From Cryptomeria japonica (lineage: Eukaryota > Streptophyta > Pinopsida > Cupressales > Cupressaceae): 58,000 bases of DNA. Below the pieces are notes generated by a model, which had not been told where the DNA came from, did not search any database, and saw only the letters and a list, made by a program, of their open reading frames with translations. Below, piece after piece: positions 11,088 to 21,417 of this stretch. A program made the translations under genes and the position numbers. Every line of letters begins with the position of its first letter. Positions within the stretch are counted from its first letter, which is position 1. The stretch spans positions 258,471,386 through 258,529,385 of the forward strand of contig NC_081406.1 in the NCBI RefSeq assembly GCF_030272615.1. Direction: 5' to 3'.

Positions 11088-11729
11088 CTAATTTAGGTTT
11101 TCACTCGAAGATGTGTCCTTTATTTTTACTTTTTCCATATCTGAAGGTTCCTCAGAAAGGTTTTCACTAGGGGACTTTTCTTTTTTATTTTTATTCTGAT
11201 TTTTGTGACTAAGAGAATTGACTTGACTACAAAAGTATACTTCTTTGTTAAGATGAATCCCATTGATAGAAGTATGGTCCTCAAGGTCTTGCATGGTAAG
11301 TAATGCCAAAAGGGCATCATCATCGGCACATATATCAAGAAAGAGTTGTCCTTGTTGATCCCAGTCAATAAGCTCAAGGTGGAGAATTTTAAGCTCAAAT
11401 GGAGTGGAAGGGGTGATGGTGTTAATGTGGACATCATCAAATATGTCATCAATATATTTGAAAGGCATTTGGTGGAATTCCTCTTCATTAGATTCTTCAA
11501 CGTCAGTAGGAGGATTTGTTGGGGCACCAACGATAGTGATCTTAGGTATAGGAGAGTAACCCAAGCCTCTATTGTACTTGTAGGAGATTGGAGAGATGGG
11601 TGCCTTTTTGCCTTTTTCTTCAAGTCCAAGACCATATCCTTTATAACCCATCTTGTCTACCATAGTGGATGCCTTTGGATACCTTTTCTTTGGGATATAT
11701 GCTAGTTCTTCATCTTCCTCTTGGTACAA
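11088..11729 (-). pseudogene. G-patch linker of the Tat polyprotein
   Basis: The 213-codon open frame includes 'MGYKGYGLGLEEKGKKAPI' and then 'YNRGLGYSP', a G-patch (MGYK.G.GLG....G...PI...RGLGY) as found between protease and RT in many Tat-clade elements. The rest is acidic and Ser/Lys-rich low-complexity sequence. G-patches bind RNA or stimulate helicases and, in some retroviruses, RT; the role in plant elements is not settled. It is the longest intact pol segment in A. Confidence 0.75.
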
Positions 11730-11774
11730 CCAAGAGGTGACATCAGTTTCTAGGCTTTCTTTATCAAGTGGGAC

Positions 11775-12420
11775 TCACTGTTGGAAGGTGGTTTTCTTGC
11801 ACTTCATAGTGGGTTTGTTTTGTTTCTTTTTTTCCTTTAGCTTTCCATATGACTTTGGAGAAGGCGGAAGTTGACCTACACAGAGAACATTCAAAAGACT
11901 GTTCTCTCCATAGCTGTTATCAATGATCTTGACCTTGACCTTGGGTTGAGATGAAAAGGAGGCGACTTTTGAGGGATTAGATGGAGGTGATGGAGTGGGT
12001 GAATTGAGAGTACAATGGTAGGGGTGCTTCCCTTCAAGGAGTTTGCAATATTGGAAGGGTTGCGGGTTAGACGGGATGATGATTTCTCTACCATTAAAGG
12101 GGAATTTGAGGCATTGGTGATATGTAGATGGAATGAATTGAATTGAGTGGATCCATGGGAAGCCAAGATGGATATTGTATGGGAGGTCAACAAGTGCATC
12201 CTTGGATGTGAACATAAGGTGATATTGTGCAGAAATGTTGCCAATACAGACTGGGAATTGGGCTGCATTGATATTGTCTAGGACATAAGATTCTATGAGA
12301 GATTGCTCAAGGATCTCTTTGTGGATAGGGGATGTCTCGAGGAGCTCAAGGATGGAGATCTATCCAGGTATTTGTTGAGATGATCAAGGATATTGTAATG
12401 ACAAGTGGACGATATCGAAG
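11775..12420 (-). pseudogene. Protease region of element A
   Basis: The frame 11775-12215 reads 'VDLPYNIHLGFPWIHSI' and 'STYHQCLKFPFNGREIIIP', matching the end of plant gypsy proteases (YNLLLGRPWIH...PS..HQ.LKF). Upstream, in another frame, 'ISILELLETSPIHKEILEQS' is the usual linker before the protease. I could not locate the DTG/DSG active-site motif, so it may be deleted. A Pro/Ser-rich tail follows the domain. Confidence 0.72.
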
Positions 12421-12759
12421 GTTGTGGAGGAGCTCCCTGGATGGTTACTCTTCCTCTGCGAGTGGTGACATTACAGTCATTTTGAGAATTAGAAGGTGCG
12501 GCACCTTGATTGACTATTTTATCCTGGGATGGTCGGTTTGAAGTTTTTGGAGGAGGAGCACCTTGGATATTTATTTTGGGTCTATGAGTGGTGGGAGGGG
12601 GATCAACTCCTTTGATTGTGATAGTGCTAACAAAAGTGTTGGTGGGTTCTATGCGGCCTACCAAGGAGTCAAAGCTGGATATATAATTGGTATATTCATA
12701 ATTAATGGTGTGAGATGATGAGGCTTTGTCCTTACCATGTTTAGGAAAAAGGGTCTTGG

Positions 12760-13010
12760 TACATCCTAATCTTGTCATTCAAGTTACCAGGTTTAGCGAT
12801 ATCAACCTCAATGTCACCTTTGTCGATAAGGTCTTGAATATAGTTCTTGAGCTTCATACACTTGTGTGTATCATGACCATTGATACAATGGTAGTCACAA
12901 TATTCATTTTCATTATACCAATGGGGTTTAGGTTGATTGGGATAACAAGGGCATGTTATCGGAAAGACAATAGCGCCAACCTTGGCTAGCTTCTAGAAGA
13001 TGACCTCAAT
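12760..13010 (-). pseudogene. Zinc-knuckle-like end of gag, element A
   Basis: The minus strand encodes 'EYCDYHCINGHDTHKCMKLK' followed by 'NYIQDLIDKGDIEVDIAKPG'. This is the variant knuckle of Tat gag (C.xH...GH.T..C..LK..IQ.LID). It would bind element RNA. It lies between the Asn/Pro-rich gag tail (13010-13200) and the protease region. Confidence 0.75.
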
Positions 13011-14535
13011 GGGTTCAACAAGTAGAGTGTACTCACATTGGGACTGATTGTTGGGGTAGGGAGATCGACCTTGGATAGAGGGATTGTTGTGGGGTTGAGA
13101 TTGATTGTGAGAATTGGATTGATTGTGAGGGTTGGATTGATTGTTGAAGAATTTTTTGGTGGTGGTGGGTTTGGGTGGGGAGGCAATGATCTAGACATGC
13201 TAATTGGAGTTGGTGACTCCATCATTGACAACATTTTTGTTCTTAGACCAATACTTTGGCTTGTCATTGTAAGAAGAGGAATATTGATTTTTTTTTTGAT
13301 AATATTTTAAGGTTCCTTCCTCTAGGAGTACACACTCTAAGGCTAATCCTTTCCTAGATATTTCATCAAGGTAATCAAACATTGACAAGTCAAAGGTTTA
13401 GACAATTCAGGTACCAAGTTACGTTGAAATAACTCCACTTGGTGTGGTTCTGGTTGTCCCAAGGGAACTTCTTGATGAGATGTCACCACCTCTAGAGGAA
13501 GTTGGTGAAAGTTTCTTCGGGCCTTTTCTTTGTATTGCACAAGTCCATAATAGAAGCATCACTCTCAATATTGTATGCATAATGAGACATAGACTTTTCT
13601 ACTAGGTTTGGAAAATACTTGATGGAGCCATGGGGTAAGGCAAAAAACCAAGAAAGGTCATCCCCACTAAGACTCTTTGGAAAAATTCTTCTACGATAGA
13701 TGTCGCTATAAGAAACCTCTTGGCATAAGATGTAAAATTTAGGAACATGGTTTCTAGGATCACCCTTGCCTTTGTATTTTACACATTTAGCCATTTCAAA
13801 CATAGGTGGGTAGGGTACAAATAAGATAGAAGGGTCATAGGGACAGGGAAATATTTCCTCAAAAGTGTAGGGTCTCTTGTTTTTCCCATTCTTAAGATTC
13901 TTGATTAGGTCCTTCATGTCCTAAATTTATTTCATGAGATCGGTTTGTGGGTTAGGTACATGAGGGACATAATGACCCATGTTAGAACCCAGGATTTGAT
14001 TAGATGAAGAAGGAATACCACCACCAATGTATTCATATGAAGAAACATAAGGTTGTGATGTGATTTGAGGACGTGAACCGTAGAGAGTGCTAGCAGGAGG
14101 CAAACTTGTGTTGATGTAATTGAAGGAGTTATGAAGAGGTGCAGTCGATCTAGGGGGTTGAGATATGGTTGGATGGGATGTGTTTTGAGGTATGGAAATT
14201 GGGGGTAGAGAAGTTGCAGGTGCAGATGTCGCAGGTTGTGGGTGAAGAATGGCATCAACAATGGGTTGATCTATGAGGTCACCTTATAGCGGCCTATCAA
14301 GAATAGACCAATCAAATCTTGGGGGCAAGTGTTCCCCTTCAGTGATGAGATGGGCTACACGCCCATTAGGATTATGTTTGAAAAACCTTTCCATCATGCC
14401 TTGATTGTAAGGATTGTCGATAAAAGATTGGACACATGGAGAAAGCTCAGGTTGATCAATAATTTGTTCTTCTTGTTGTGGATCTTAATCAAAGTGGTGA
14501 CTAGTCTCAGGCATCTCATTGCCTTTGACGACCAT
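13011..14535 (-). pseudogene. Gag (capsid region) of element A
   Basis: The first clear ATG is at 14533-14535. A Pro/Ser/Gln-rich N-terminal third (about 13930-14535) has a few TAA/TAG stops. The capsid domain at 13492-13917 reads 'KYKGKGDPRNHVPKFYILC', 'RRIFPKSLSGDDLSWFFALP' and 'DLCNTKKRPEETFTNFL'. The stop ending this piece is TAG at a former Gln before 'RW', as in the family's 'FLQRWR'. The frame continues at 13200-13388 with 'FDYLDEISRKGLALECVLLE'. Gag would form the virus-like particle. At least one frameshift and several nonsense changes are present. Confidence 0.85.
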
Positions 14536-15448
14536 TTTCTCTTTTTGTGAGCAAGTCAAGACCATGCATGGGTAACCTTGAGGAATAAATTGATAGAAGT
14601 TGGTAATAATGATGGGAGGAATTAGAAAGATTTGATTTGAGATTGATTTGATTGGGATGACACCTTAGTCCTTGGATTAAAATTTAGGTAAGAGATAGAC
14701 AATGTAGACGACAAGCAAGGTGACAACCAAGCTAGGTAAAAATTTAGACCTTATGATATTGATCAAGTCCTCTTCTCCTTAGGGTAGACTAATGTCCCTG
14801 AGAAAAAATAAGACAAAGGATAAGGGTTTTGATCAAACCACAATGATAAGACAAAGGTACTTGGGGGAGATTCTTTCCCAAGCACAAAAGACAATTGATT
14901 AATTAAGGATGAAGGTCTAAATCCAACTTTTATAAGGTATTACCCCTACAATGAGGTTGATTGATTAGGATGATTTGACTGATTGGATTGGAATTGATTG
15001 AAATTGATACATTGTGCTAAGACCTTTAGAGATTAAAAGTGAAAATGATAACTATGAGAGAAAGGAAAGTGGTTGAAGAAAGGGAAAATGTGATGAAATG
15101 CAAGGTCACCCTAGATGGAAAAAGACTCAATAATTGATTGGAAGAGAAGGAAAATTGGACAAAGGGATACAACTTCCCCTATTGATAAATTGTGACAAGC
15201 CTAACCTCGGATGGAAAGCACATTCTCTCAAAGAATCCTCATCTAACTCATTGTTATAACCATGGAGATAATTTTTGAAATGATGTAAAAAGGTCTTATG
15301 TTTCAATAAAAGTTTTCGATTGATGTATAGAAATTTTCAAATCTTGAGGAGTTGTTTGTAACTTGATTTCTTCTTCTTAACTTGATGTTATATGGATTTT
15401 AGGGTTCTTGAGAGACTTGGTATTATGATGCATGAGAAAAAATGATTG
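14536..15448 (-). other. Leader of element A, gag-proximal part
   Basis: This is non-coding sequence between gag and the nested element B, rich in runs like TTGATTGGATTGG. It continues at 21418 on the other side of B. No gene seen. Confidence 0.6.
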
Positions 15449-15453
15449 GAAAT
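15449..15453. repeat. Target-site duplication GAAAT of element B (left)
   Basis: GAAAT precedes TGTAAAG, and GAAAT follows the right end at 21413-21417. The exact 5-bp match shows B inserted as one unit into A. Confidence 0.9.
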
Positions 15454-16611
15454 TGTAAAGTGGAAATATGAACCCTAGTAATTCCCCACCTAGGAGAGAG
15501 AAAGGAAGTCACTAGGATGGTTTTCACTTAGGAGAACTTTACATTCAAAAGAGGGGCTTGAATCCACTAGATCCAAATACAAGAGAGACAAGGATGTGAA
15601 TTCCAAGTGGATTGCAAGGGTTGAAGTGTGATTTGCCCTCTTTTGTAAATGAGAAAGTTGACTTGTTGACTATGTGGAAAAGAGAGAGAAAATGAGTGAA
15701 ATGAGGAGCTACCAATTCAGGATCGCGCTGTAACTTTGGATCTGAGATAATTAGACTAATGCGGATCTACCCTACAAATTTGGAGAAAATTCATCAAGAT
15801 TGTGGCAGGAATAAACATGGTCCTTCACAAAATCCACTAAACGAAAAGGGTTCTTCCGTCTCTACAAATGAAGCCCAAACCTACAATTACAGTTGTGCAC
15901 CTGCAACCTACAAACATAAAAGAGAGGAAAAGGGGTTGTGGATAGGGGTTTGCCTCAGTCAAACCCTGGTTGAGGAACCAACCTCAAAAGAAAGTAATTC
16001 CAAATGCTTGAATGTAAACAATGGAAATGTATACCTTGTAGATCTGCAACTTGTTGATGATGATTGCTTTGCTTCTTGATTGTAATCACAAGTGTATCAT
16101 GAAATGGCATGTAACATGACAAAACCCTAACACACATACATGCTTGCAAATGAATGTTGTAATATTGCTTTAATGGATGAATGAAGAAGACTTGAATGTT
16201 CGAATGCTTTATGATGTATATCTTTGCCTATGCTTTCTTATGATCCACTTCACTTGAATTTCACCTCCTCACAAATGAGAAAACCAACTCCCTTTTATAC
16301 ATGCCTCAGAAGATTGATTCATCTCACCAAAGGTTGACATCGGGAAGATTTGGGATCCCGAAGTGCAGATAGGTTCGGGGGGACCTATCTTGGGGCCACC
16401 CTAAAAGGGTGGGATAGGGGCACCACACCCCTATCCTACCCTATCTTGGGGCCCAGAAAGGGTCCCGAGTCTATCTCAGGGCTCAAACAAGAAGGGGTCA
16501 AGGGGTGAAAATGCAAAAAAGGGGTCTCAACTAGGAAGGAGGATGCCATCGCCAAGGTGAGGAACTCAAATATGGTTAAAATTGCAGGAGGCACAATTTT
16601 ATGACACTACA
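15454..16611 (-). repeat. 3' LTR of element B
   Basis: On the minus strand it runs TGTAGTGTCATAAAA...CACTTTACA. It pairs with 20258-21412. It contains GC-richer blocks around 16350-16500 with GGGGCC/CCTATC runs. The frame at 15759-16079 is an accidental open frame in the LTR. Confidence 0.9.
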
Positions 16612-16632
16612 TTTAGCCCCCACTTTAGCGGG
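16612..16632 (-). promoter_or_regulatory. Polypurine tract of element B
   Basis: On the minus strand AAAGTGGGGGCTAAA directly abuts the 3' LTR. Confidence 0.8.
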
Positions 16633-18722
16633 AGTATGGCTTACACCACTACTATTGGTAAAGTAGAAGAAATAGAGATGAAGATGAGAGATGCAGAGCA
16701 AGATCACAAGGAGTATAAGATGTCACTAATATTGAGGAACAAAAAGCCCCCAATCCTAGGATCTTAACTTACTCAAACATATGCAAGAGCACACAAAACA
16801 AAAAGGAACAAGATGCACACAAAAAAAAGCGCAAAAGACACACCACAAAAACAAGACACAAGATGACAAACCAACCAGCCGAAGAGACCTCAATACTCAG
16901 ATGTATCAACAACTAATTAGGACACAAATACCAATGCCATCACATAAACACAAGCAATCACATAAAAGAGAAAAGCTGATAGCATCCATGAACCATCAAT
17001 AGCAAAACTATGGGTTCATGAGAGGAAGGAGAGAGAGGACATGAATATAGACTTTGGTGATCCATGAGAAGAAAGGCGAACAAGAGAGAAACCATGGACA
17101 TCTCACCCCTAAAAATAGGTGATCCATGGAGAGAAGGACATGAAAATCTAGCCACCAGAGTCTGTCTGGGTGATCCATGTAAGGGAAGAGAGTGGTAACG
17201 CCATTAGTTCCACCCAACCTCAAGCGCACGTGTGTGCAAGTGAGGCTTGAAGTGCCTCATATGATTCTATGCCCGAGTATGCTACAACCTGTATAGAATA
17301 TATAGTACAAGTGTCAAGAAAGGCATGATATTTTGCTCTAAGAGTCTGTGCTCTGGTTCCGAGAATAAACACCCAGCATAAGAGAAAAGTGGTATCATAT
17401 CACTCTAAGAGTTTGTTCTCTGGTTCCAAGAATGACCCATTGTACAAGAAAAAAGTGATGACATCTTTCTCTAAGAGGCTTCCCTCTAGTTCCAAGAATG
17501 TCTCACTGTACAAGAAAAGTGATGACATCTTTCTCTAAGAGGCCGCATGAGAGAAGTATAGTACAAAGAAGCAGTGTGGGTGCCCCCCCCTTAAGATGTC
17601 AACATAGAGTAAGGTTGATGCCTTAAGGAAATAAGAACGAGGATACCTACCTTCATCACAAAGAAGATATATGTTATGCAACAATCCCATAAATCCAAGC
17701 AAGAGAGGGAATACTCTTCAAGCAAGGATAAGATAGTTGAAAAGAGATATCTTGTTGTAAGTATAAAGGTGATCCTTGGAGAAGAGATTTTTGTTCAAAA
17801 GACATCTACCCAAAAGAGAATTTGTCTTAGAAAAATATAACATCTTCTAAAACAAATAAAAGAAGAGAACAAGAATTCGATCCTTCGTCCTATTGCTAGG
17901 TGAAAGAGATTCTTGATGAAGGATGACACACTTTTATCCCTATTGGGGATGGGTGGATTTATTATAGATGTACATTACCAAGTGTGAAAGAGGTTGTACT
18001 TAAAAAACTTATAACTCTTGTATAAGAGAGAATCCTTGAGAAAACAACCAACACTTACACACAAGGAGTGACATCAAGTAATAAAACTCACATCATCCAC
18101 ACAATAGGGAAAAGTGGATCCTTAGAAAAAGAGAGAGGGAGAGAGATCATTGCCCCCGAAGTATAGAATTACACAACTTCGAGAGAGAGATTACTCATAA
18201 GAGATGTACCGTTTCAAGAAAGGAATACATACTAACCAAGGAGCAGACATGCGCTCGCATGAAGGATAACTCCATTCAAGAAAGGACATCAAGTTACGAA
18301 TAACACAATAGAAGAGGTAATTTTCAAAGAGAGAGAAAGAAGAAGATTCACAAAATTTCTCCGAGGAGAGATTTTTCACAATAGACATACCGTTTCAAGC
18401 AAGGATAATATCCCACTCATGGAACAGACATGCGCTTGCATGAATAAATACTCCATACAAGAAAGGACATCAAGTTTATAAATAATGTACTCCATAGAGA
18501 AAATAGTGAAACCTTAGAAAGAGAAAAAGCAATATTCTTGCCCCCCAAGCATAGAGGCAAGAATAAATAGATTATTATGTTGCTCACTAAGTATGATTGT
18601 ACCTAAAATTGTACCACCATGAATGACAAGGAGACCCCAATAAGTAGGCTAACTATGTCACATAGCAAGGAGAAACATAATAGAAAACTTGAATGTTATT
18701 TTAAATGATCATGATGAATATG
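16633..18722 (-). other. Internal non-coding part of element B
   Basis: The sequence is A/G-rich on the plus strand with loosely repeated phrases such as 'gatgacatctttctctaagagg' around 17400-17550 and 'acagacatgcgct(c/t)gcatgaa' around 18245 and 18425. No domain recognised. Tandem-like spacing suggests degenerate internal repeats. Confidence 0.5.
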
Positions 18723-19541
18723 CTATTCATCGTCAGATTTTATTTTTAACATGTCTGAATCAATTTCAAGATTTGTGTTAAGAGAAAAATTTGGAATATG
18801 AAATACAAGCATCTTAGACTTTCTGGAAAAGGTAGGAGTGAAATCTAGGGACCCCCAATCATCCTGTAAGAGTTCTTGTTTAGGAACTTCTTTGGTAGGA
18901 GATTGTGTATTTGAGTGAATTGAAGAGAGGATTGTAGGAACTAAGAAAGCATATGATACTTCACTTATGTTCTCATCAACTACCTCATTAGTATATGTGT
19001 AAGACACAACATGATAATGAAGAAGATTTTTTGGTTTCGTAGGAACATGAATGGATTGATTTGATTTTTGTTATGCTCTTGATTTTTGGGAGAGAGAGCA
19101 TTATGATGAGAAATAATATCATCCTCTTGTTCTAAGGCATCTTTATGTTCAAGACACTCATTAGAAAAAGGACTATATGAATTCTTCATCTTTAGAGAGA
19201 AGATCATGAAAAGAAGGTACAATATCACTAGGATAAGTAGCCGTAATATTATCCCCTTGCACCAAATAATCCTTATGAGGGAGGTAATTTTTAGGAGAAG
19301 AAGGAACATAATTCTCCAAAGATTCATCTTTAGGAGGGAGATCTTTGAAATAAGTGTCCATATTCCCTTTTTGCACCAATGTGCCCTTATTAATGAGATT
19401 AATGTTGGGAGAGGGTAAATCATAGCTATGGATGAAAGGGAGAACTAAATTATCATCATATGCATGAAAGGGAACATCATGAACATCTTTAATGTAACTC
19501 AAAATTGAATTAACAAAATAAGATAGTAACTCCATATGCAC
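18723..19541 (-). pseudogene. KDE-repeat ORF of element B (unknown function)
   Basis: The minus-strand frame 19173-19541 reads 'TYFKDLPPKDESLENYVPSS', 'YLPHKDYLVQGDNI' and 'PSDIVPSFHDLLSKDEE'. After a frameshift near 19170 it continues 'CLEHKDALEQEDDIISHH', then 'KEVPKQELLQDDWGSLDF' at 18723-19007. A unit of about 32 residues (LP.KDE.L.N.V.PSP....KD.LVQ.D.I) recurs imperfectly. It is homologous to the plus-strand ORF at 25549-26001, which shows this was a real protein. Rich in Asp/Glu/Lys/Ser, it is probably disordered. I do not recognise the family; a diverged gag-like role is possible but unsupported. Confidence 0.6.
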
Positions 19542-20237
19542 TTATGATCAAACAAGAAACTCATATGTCATTTAACCATAATAATGTTCACCCCATACAT
19601 GCATAGAAAATTGAATAAAGGAGGGAAAATGGAATTTGAATTGCAGATTTGAAATTTGAATTTCAAACTATGAAATTTGAATTTAAAAATATGAAATTTG
19701 AATTTGTGTTCGACCTTAGAGGGTGTTAAAATTGATAAAGTACACCAATTTTCTGGATGTGAGCAGAAAAATACAGTCAATTTTGTCCCCCCAAAATTTC
19801 AAGAAAAAAGTCAAGTACCGTGACGAAAATGCACACGGTCTGACCAACTTTTTTTAAAAAAATTCAGGGATGATAGAAATTATGATTTTAATGTGGAATC
19901 CTAAAAAACAGTCGATTTCGAGATGTCTAGATTGGTCAAACTTGCAGTCAAAGGTCGAAAATAGAAGAATCTTAAAAATTAGGGTTTTATGATTTAACCA
20001 CTGAATTTTCAAAATAAAGAGACAGTTTTGAATTGTAATTTTGAAATAGAAATCAGATCTGAAACAAGCAATTAAAATATTACACTTCACAAGCTTAATT
20101 TCCTCAAAATGAAAAATTAGGGTTTTTATGCAATTAACCGCTAAAATTTGTAAAAAGATCAAACTTGGAAATGAAATTTTGAAATTCAAATTGCAATTAT
20201 TCAGATCTAACAAATAAGAAATTGGAATTAAGATGTA
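19542..20237 (-). other. Leader of element B
   Basis: This is AT-rich sequence between the primer-binding site and the KDE-repeat ORF. AAATTTGAATTTGAAATT-like phrases recur at 19630-19700 and 20160-20200. No gene seen. Confidence 0.5.
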
Positions 20238-20257
20238 GGACGTCGGGTTCACCAAAA
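20238..20257 (-). promoter_or_regulatory. Primer-binding-type site of element B
   Basis: On the minus strand TTTTGGTGAACCCGACGTCC immediately follows the 5' LTR. A TGG start fits pairing with the CCA end of a tRNA. I do not name the tRNA. Confidence 0.65.
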
Positions 20258-21412
20258 TGTAAAGTGGAAAATTGAACCCTAGTGACTCCCCACCTAGGAG
20301 AGAGAAACGAAGTCAATAGGATGGTTTTCACTTGGGAGAAATTTACATTCAAAAGAGGGGCTTGAATCCACTAGATCCAAATCCAAGAGAGACAAGGATG
20401 TGAATTCCAAGAGGATTGCAAGGGTTGAATTGTGATTTTCCCTCTTTTGTAAATGAGAAAGTTGACTTGTTGACTGTGGAAAAGAGAGAGAAAATGAGTG
20501 AAATGGGGAGCTACCGATTCGGGATCGTGTTGTAACTTTGAATATGAGATAATTAGATTGATGCGGATTTTCCCTGTAAATTTGGAGAAAATTCGTCAGG
20601 ACCGTGGTGGGAATGTACATGGTCATCCACAAAATCTGCGAAACAAAAAGGGTTCTTTCATCTTTGCAAATGAATCCTGAACCTGCAATTACATATGCAC
20701 ACCTACAACCTACACACACAAAAGAGAGGAAAAGAGGTTGTGGATAGGGGTTTGCCTCAGTCAAACCTCAATTGAGGAATCAACCTTGAAAGAAAGTAAC
20801 TGCAAATGCTTGAATGTAAACAATGGAAATGTGTACCTTGTAGATCTGCAACTTGTTGATGATGATTGCTTTGTTTCTTGAATGTAATCACAAGTGTTGC
20901 ATGAAATGGCATATAACATGACAAAACCCTAACACACATACATGCTTGCAAATGAATGTTGTAATATTGCTCCAATGGATGAATGAAGAAGACTTGAATG
21001 CTCGTATGCTTGATAACGTATATCTTCGCCTATGCTTGCTTATGATCCACTTCATTTGAATTTCACCTCCTCACAAATGAGAAAACCAACTCCCTTTTAT
21101 ACATGCCTCAGAAGATTAATTCATCTCACTAAAGGCCGACATCGGGGAGATTTGGGATCCCGAAGTGCAGATAGGGTCGGGGGGACCTATCTTGGGGCCA
21201 CCCTAAGAGGGTGGGACATGGGTGCCATGCCCCTGTCCTGCCCTATCTTGGGGCCCAGATAGGGTCCTGAGGCTATCTCAGGGCTCAAATAGGGAGGGGT
21301 CAAGGGGTGAAAATGCAGAAAGGGGTCTCGCCTAGGAAGGAGGATGTCATCACCAAGGTGAGGACCTCAAATGTGGTTAAAATTGCAAGAGGCACAATTT
21401 TATGACATTATA
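20258..21412 (-). repeat. 5' LTR of element B
   Basis: It pairs with 15454-16611. Its left end is TGTAAAGTGG; its right end reads CATTATA where the other copy has CACTACA, so the outer TG has decayed to TA on the minus strand. Confidence 0.88.
21092..21102 (-). promoter_or_regulatory. TATA box of the 5' LTR of B
   Basis: The minus strand reads TATAAAAGGGA, a strong plant TATA match. It is identical in the other LTR near 16290-16300. It would start element B transcription leftward. Confidence 0.6.
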
Positions 21413-21417
21413 GAAAT
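21413..21417. repeat. Target-site duplication GAAAT of element B (right)
   Basis: Exact copy of 15449-15453. Confidence 0.9.

Larger units (their letters stand above)
15454..21412 (-). mobile_element. Element B: non-autonomous LTR retrotransposon (LARD-like) nested in A
   Basis: Two LTRs of 1158 and 1155 bp flank 3.65 kb of internal sequence. A primer-binding-type site (20238-20257) and a polypurine tract (16612-16632) show leftward transcription. No protease, RT, RNase H or integrase motif is visible in any frame. Only a repeat-containing ORF of unknown function is present (18723-19541). Large LTR elements without pol are called LARDs and depend on enzymes of another element. The LTRs differ at about 10 of their first 140 bases, so B is younger than A. 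Confidence 0.9.

Noticed and set aside
13932-14261. 109-codon minus-strand frame, Leu/His-rich
   Set aside because: The true gag frame is offset by one and continues into the capsid domain.
15759-16079. 106-codon plus-strand frame
   Set aside because: It lies wholly inside the LTR of B and is broken in the other LTR copy.
17400-17560. Possible CRISPR-like or satellite array from repeated phrases
   Set aside because: Only two or three imperfect copies with irregular spacing inside element B; plant context.
20294-20764. 156-codon minus-strand frame
   Set aside because: It lies inside the 5' LTR of B and is not kept open in the other LTR.
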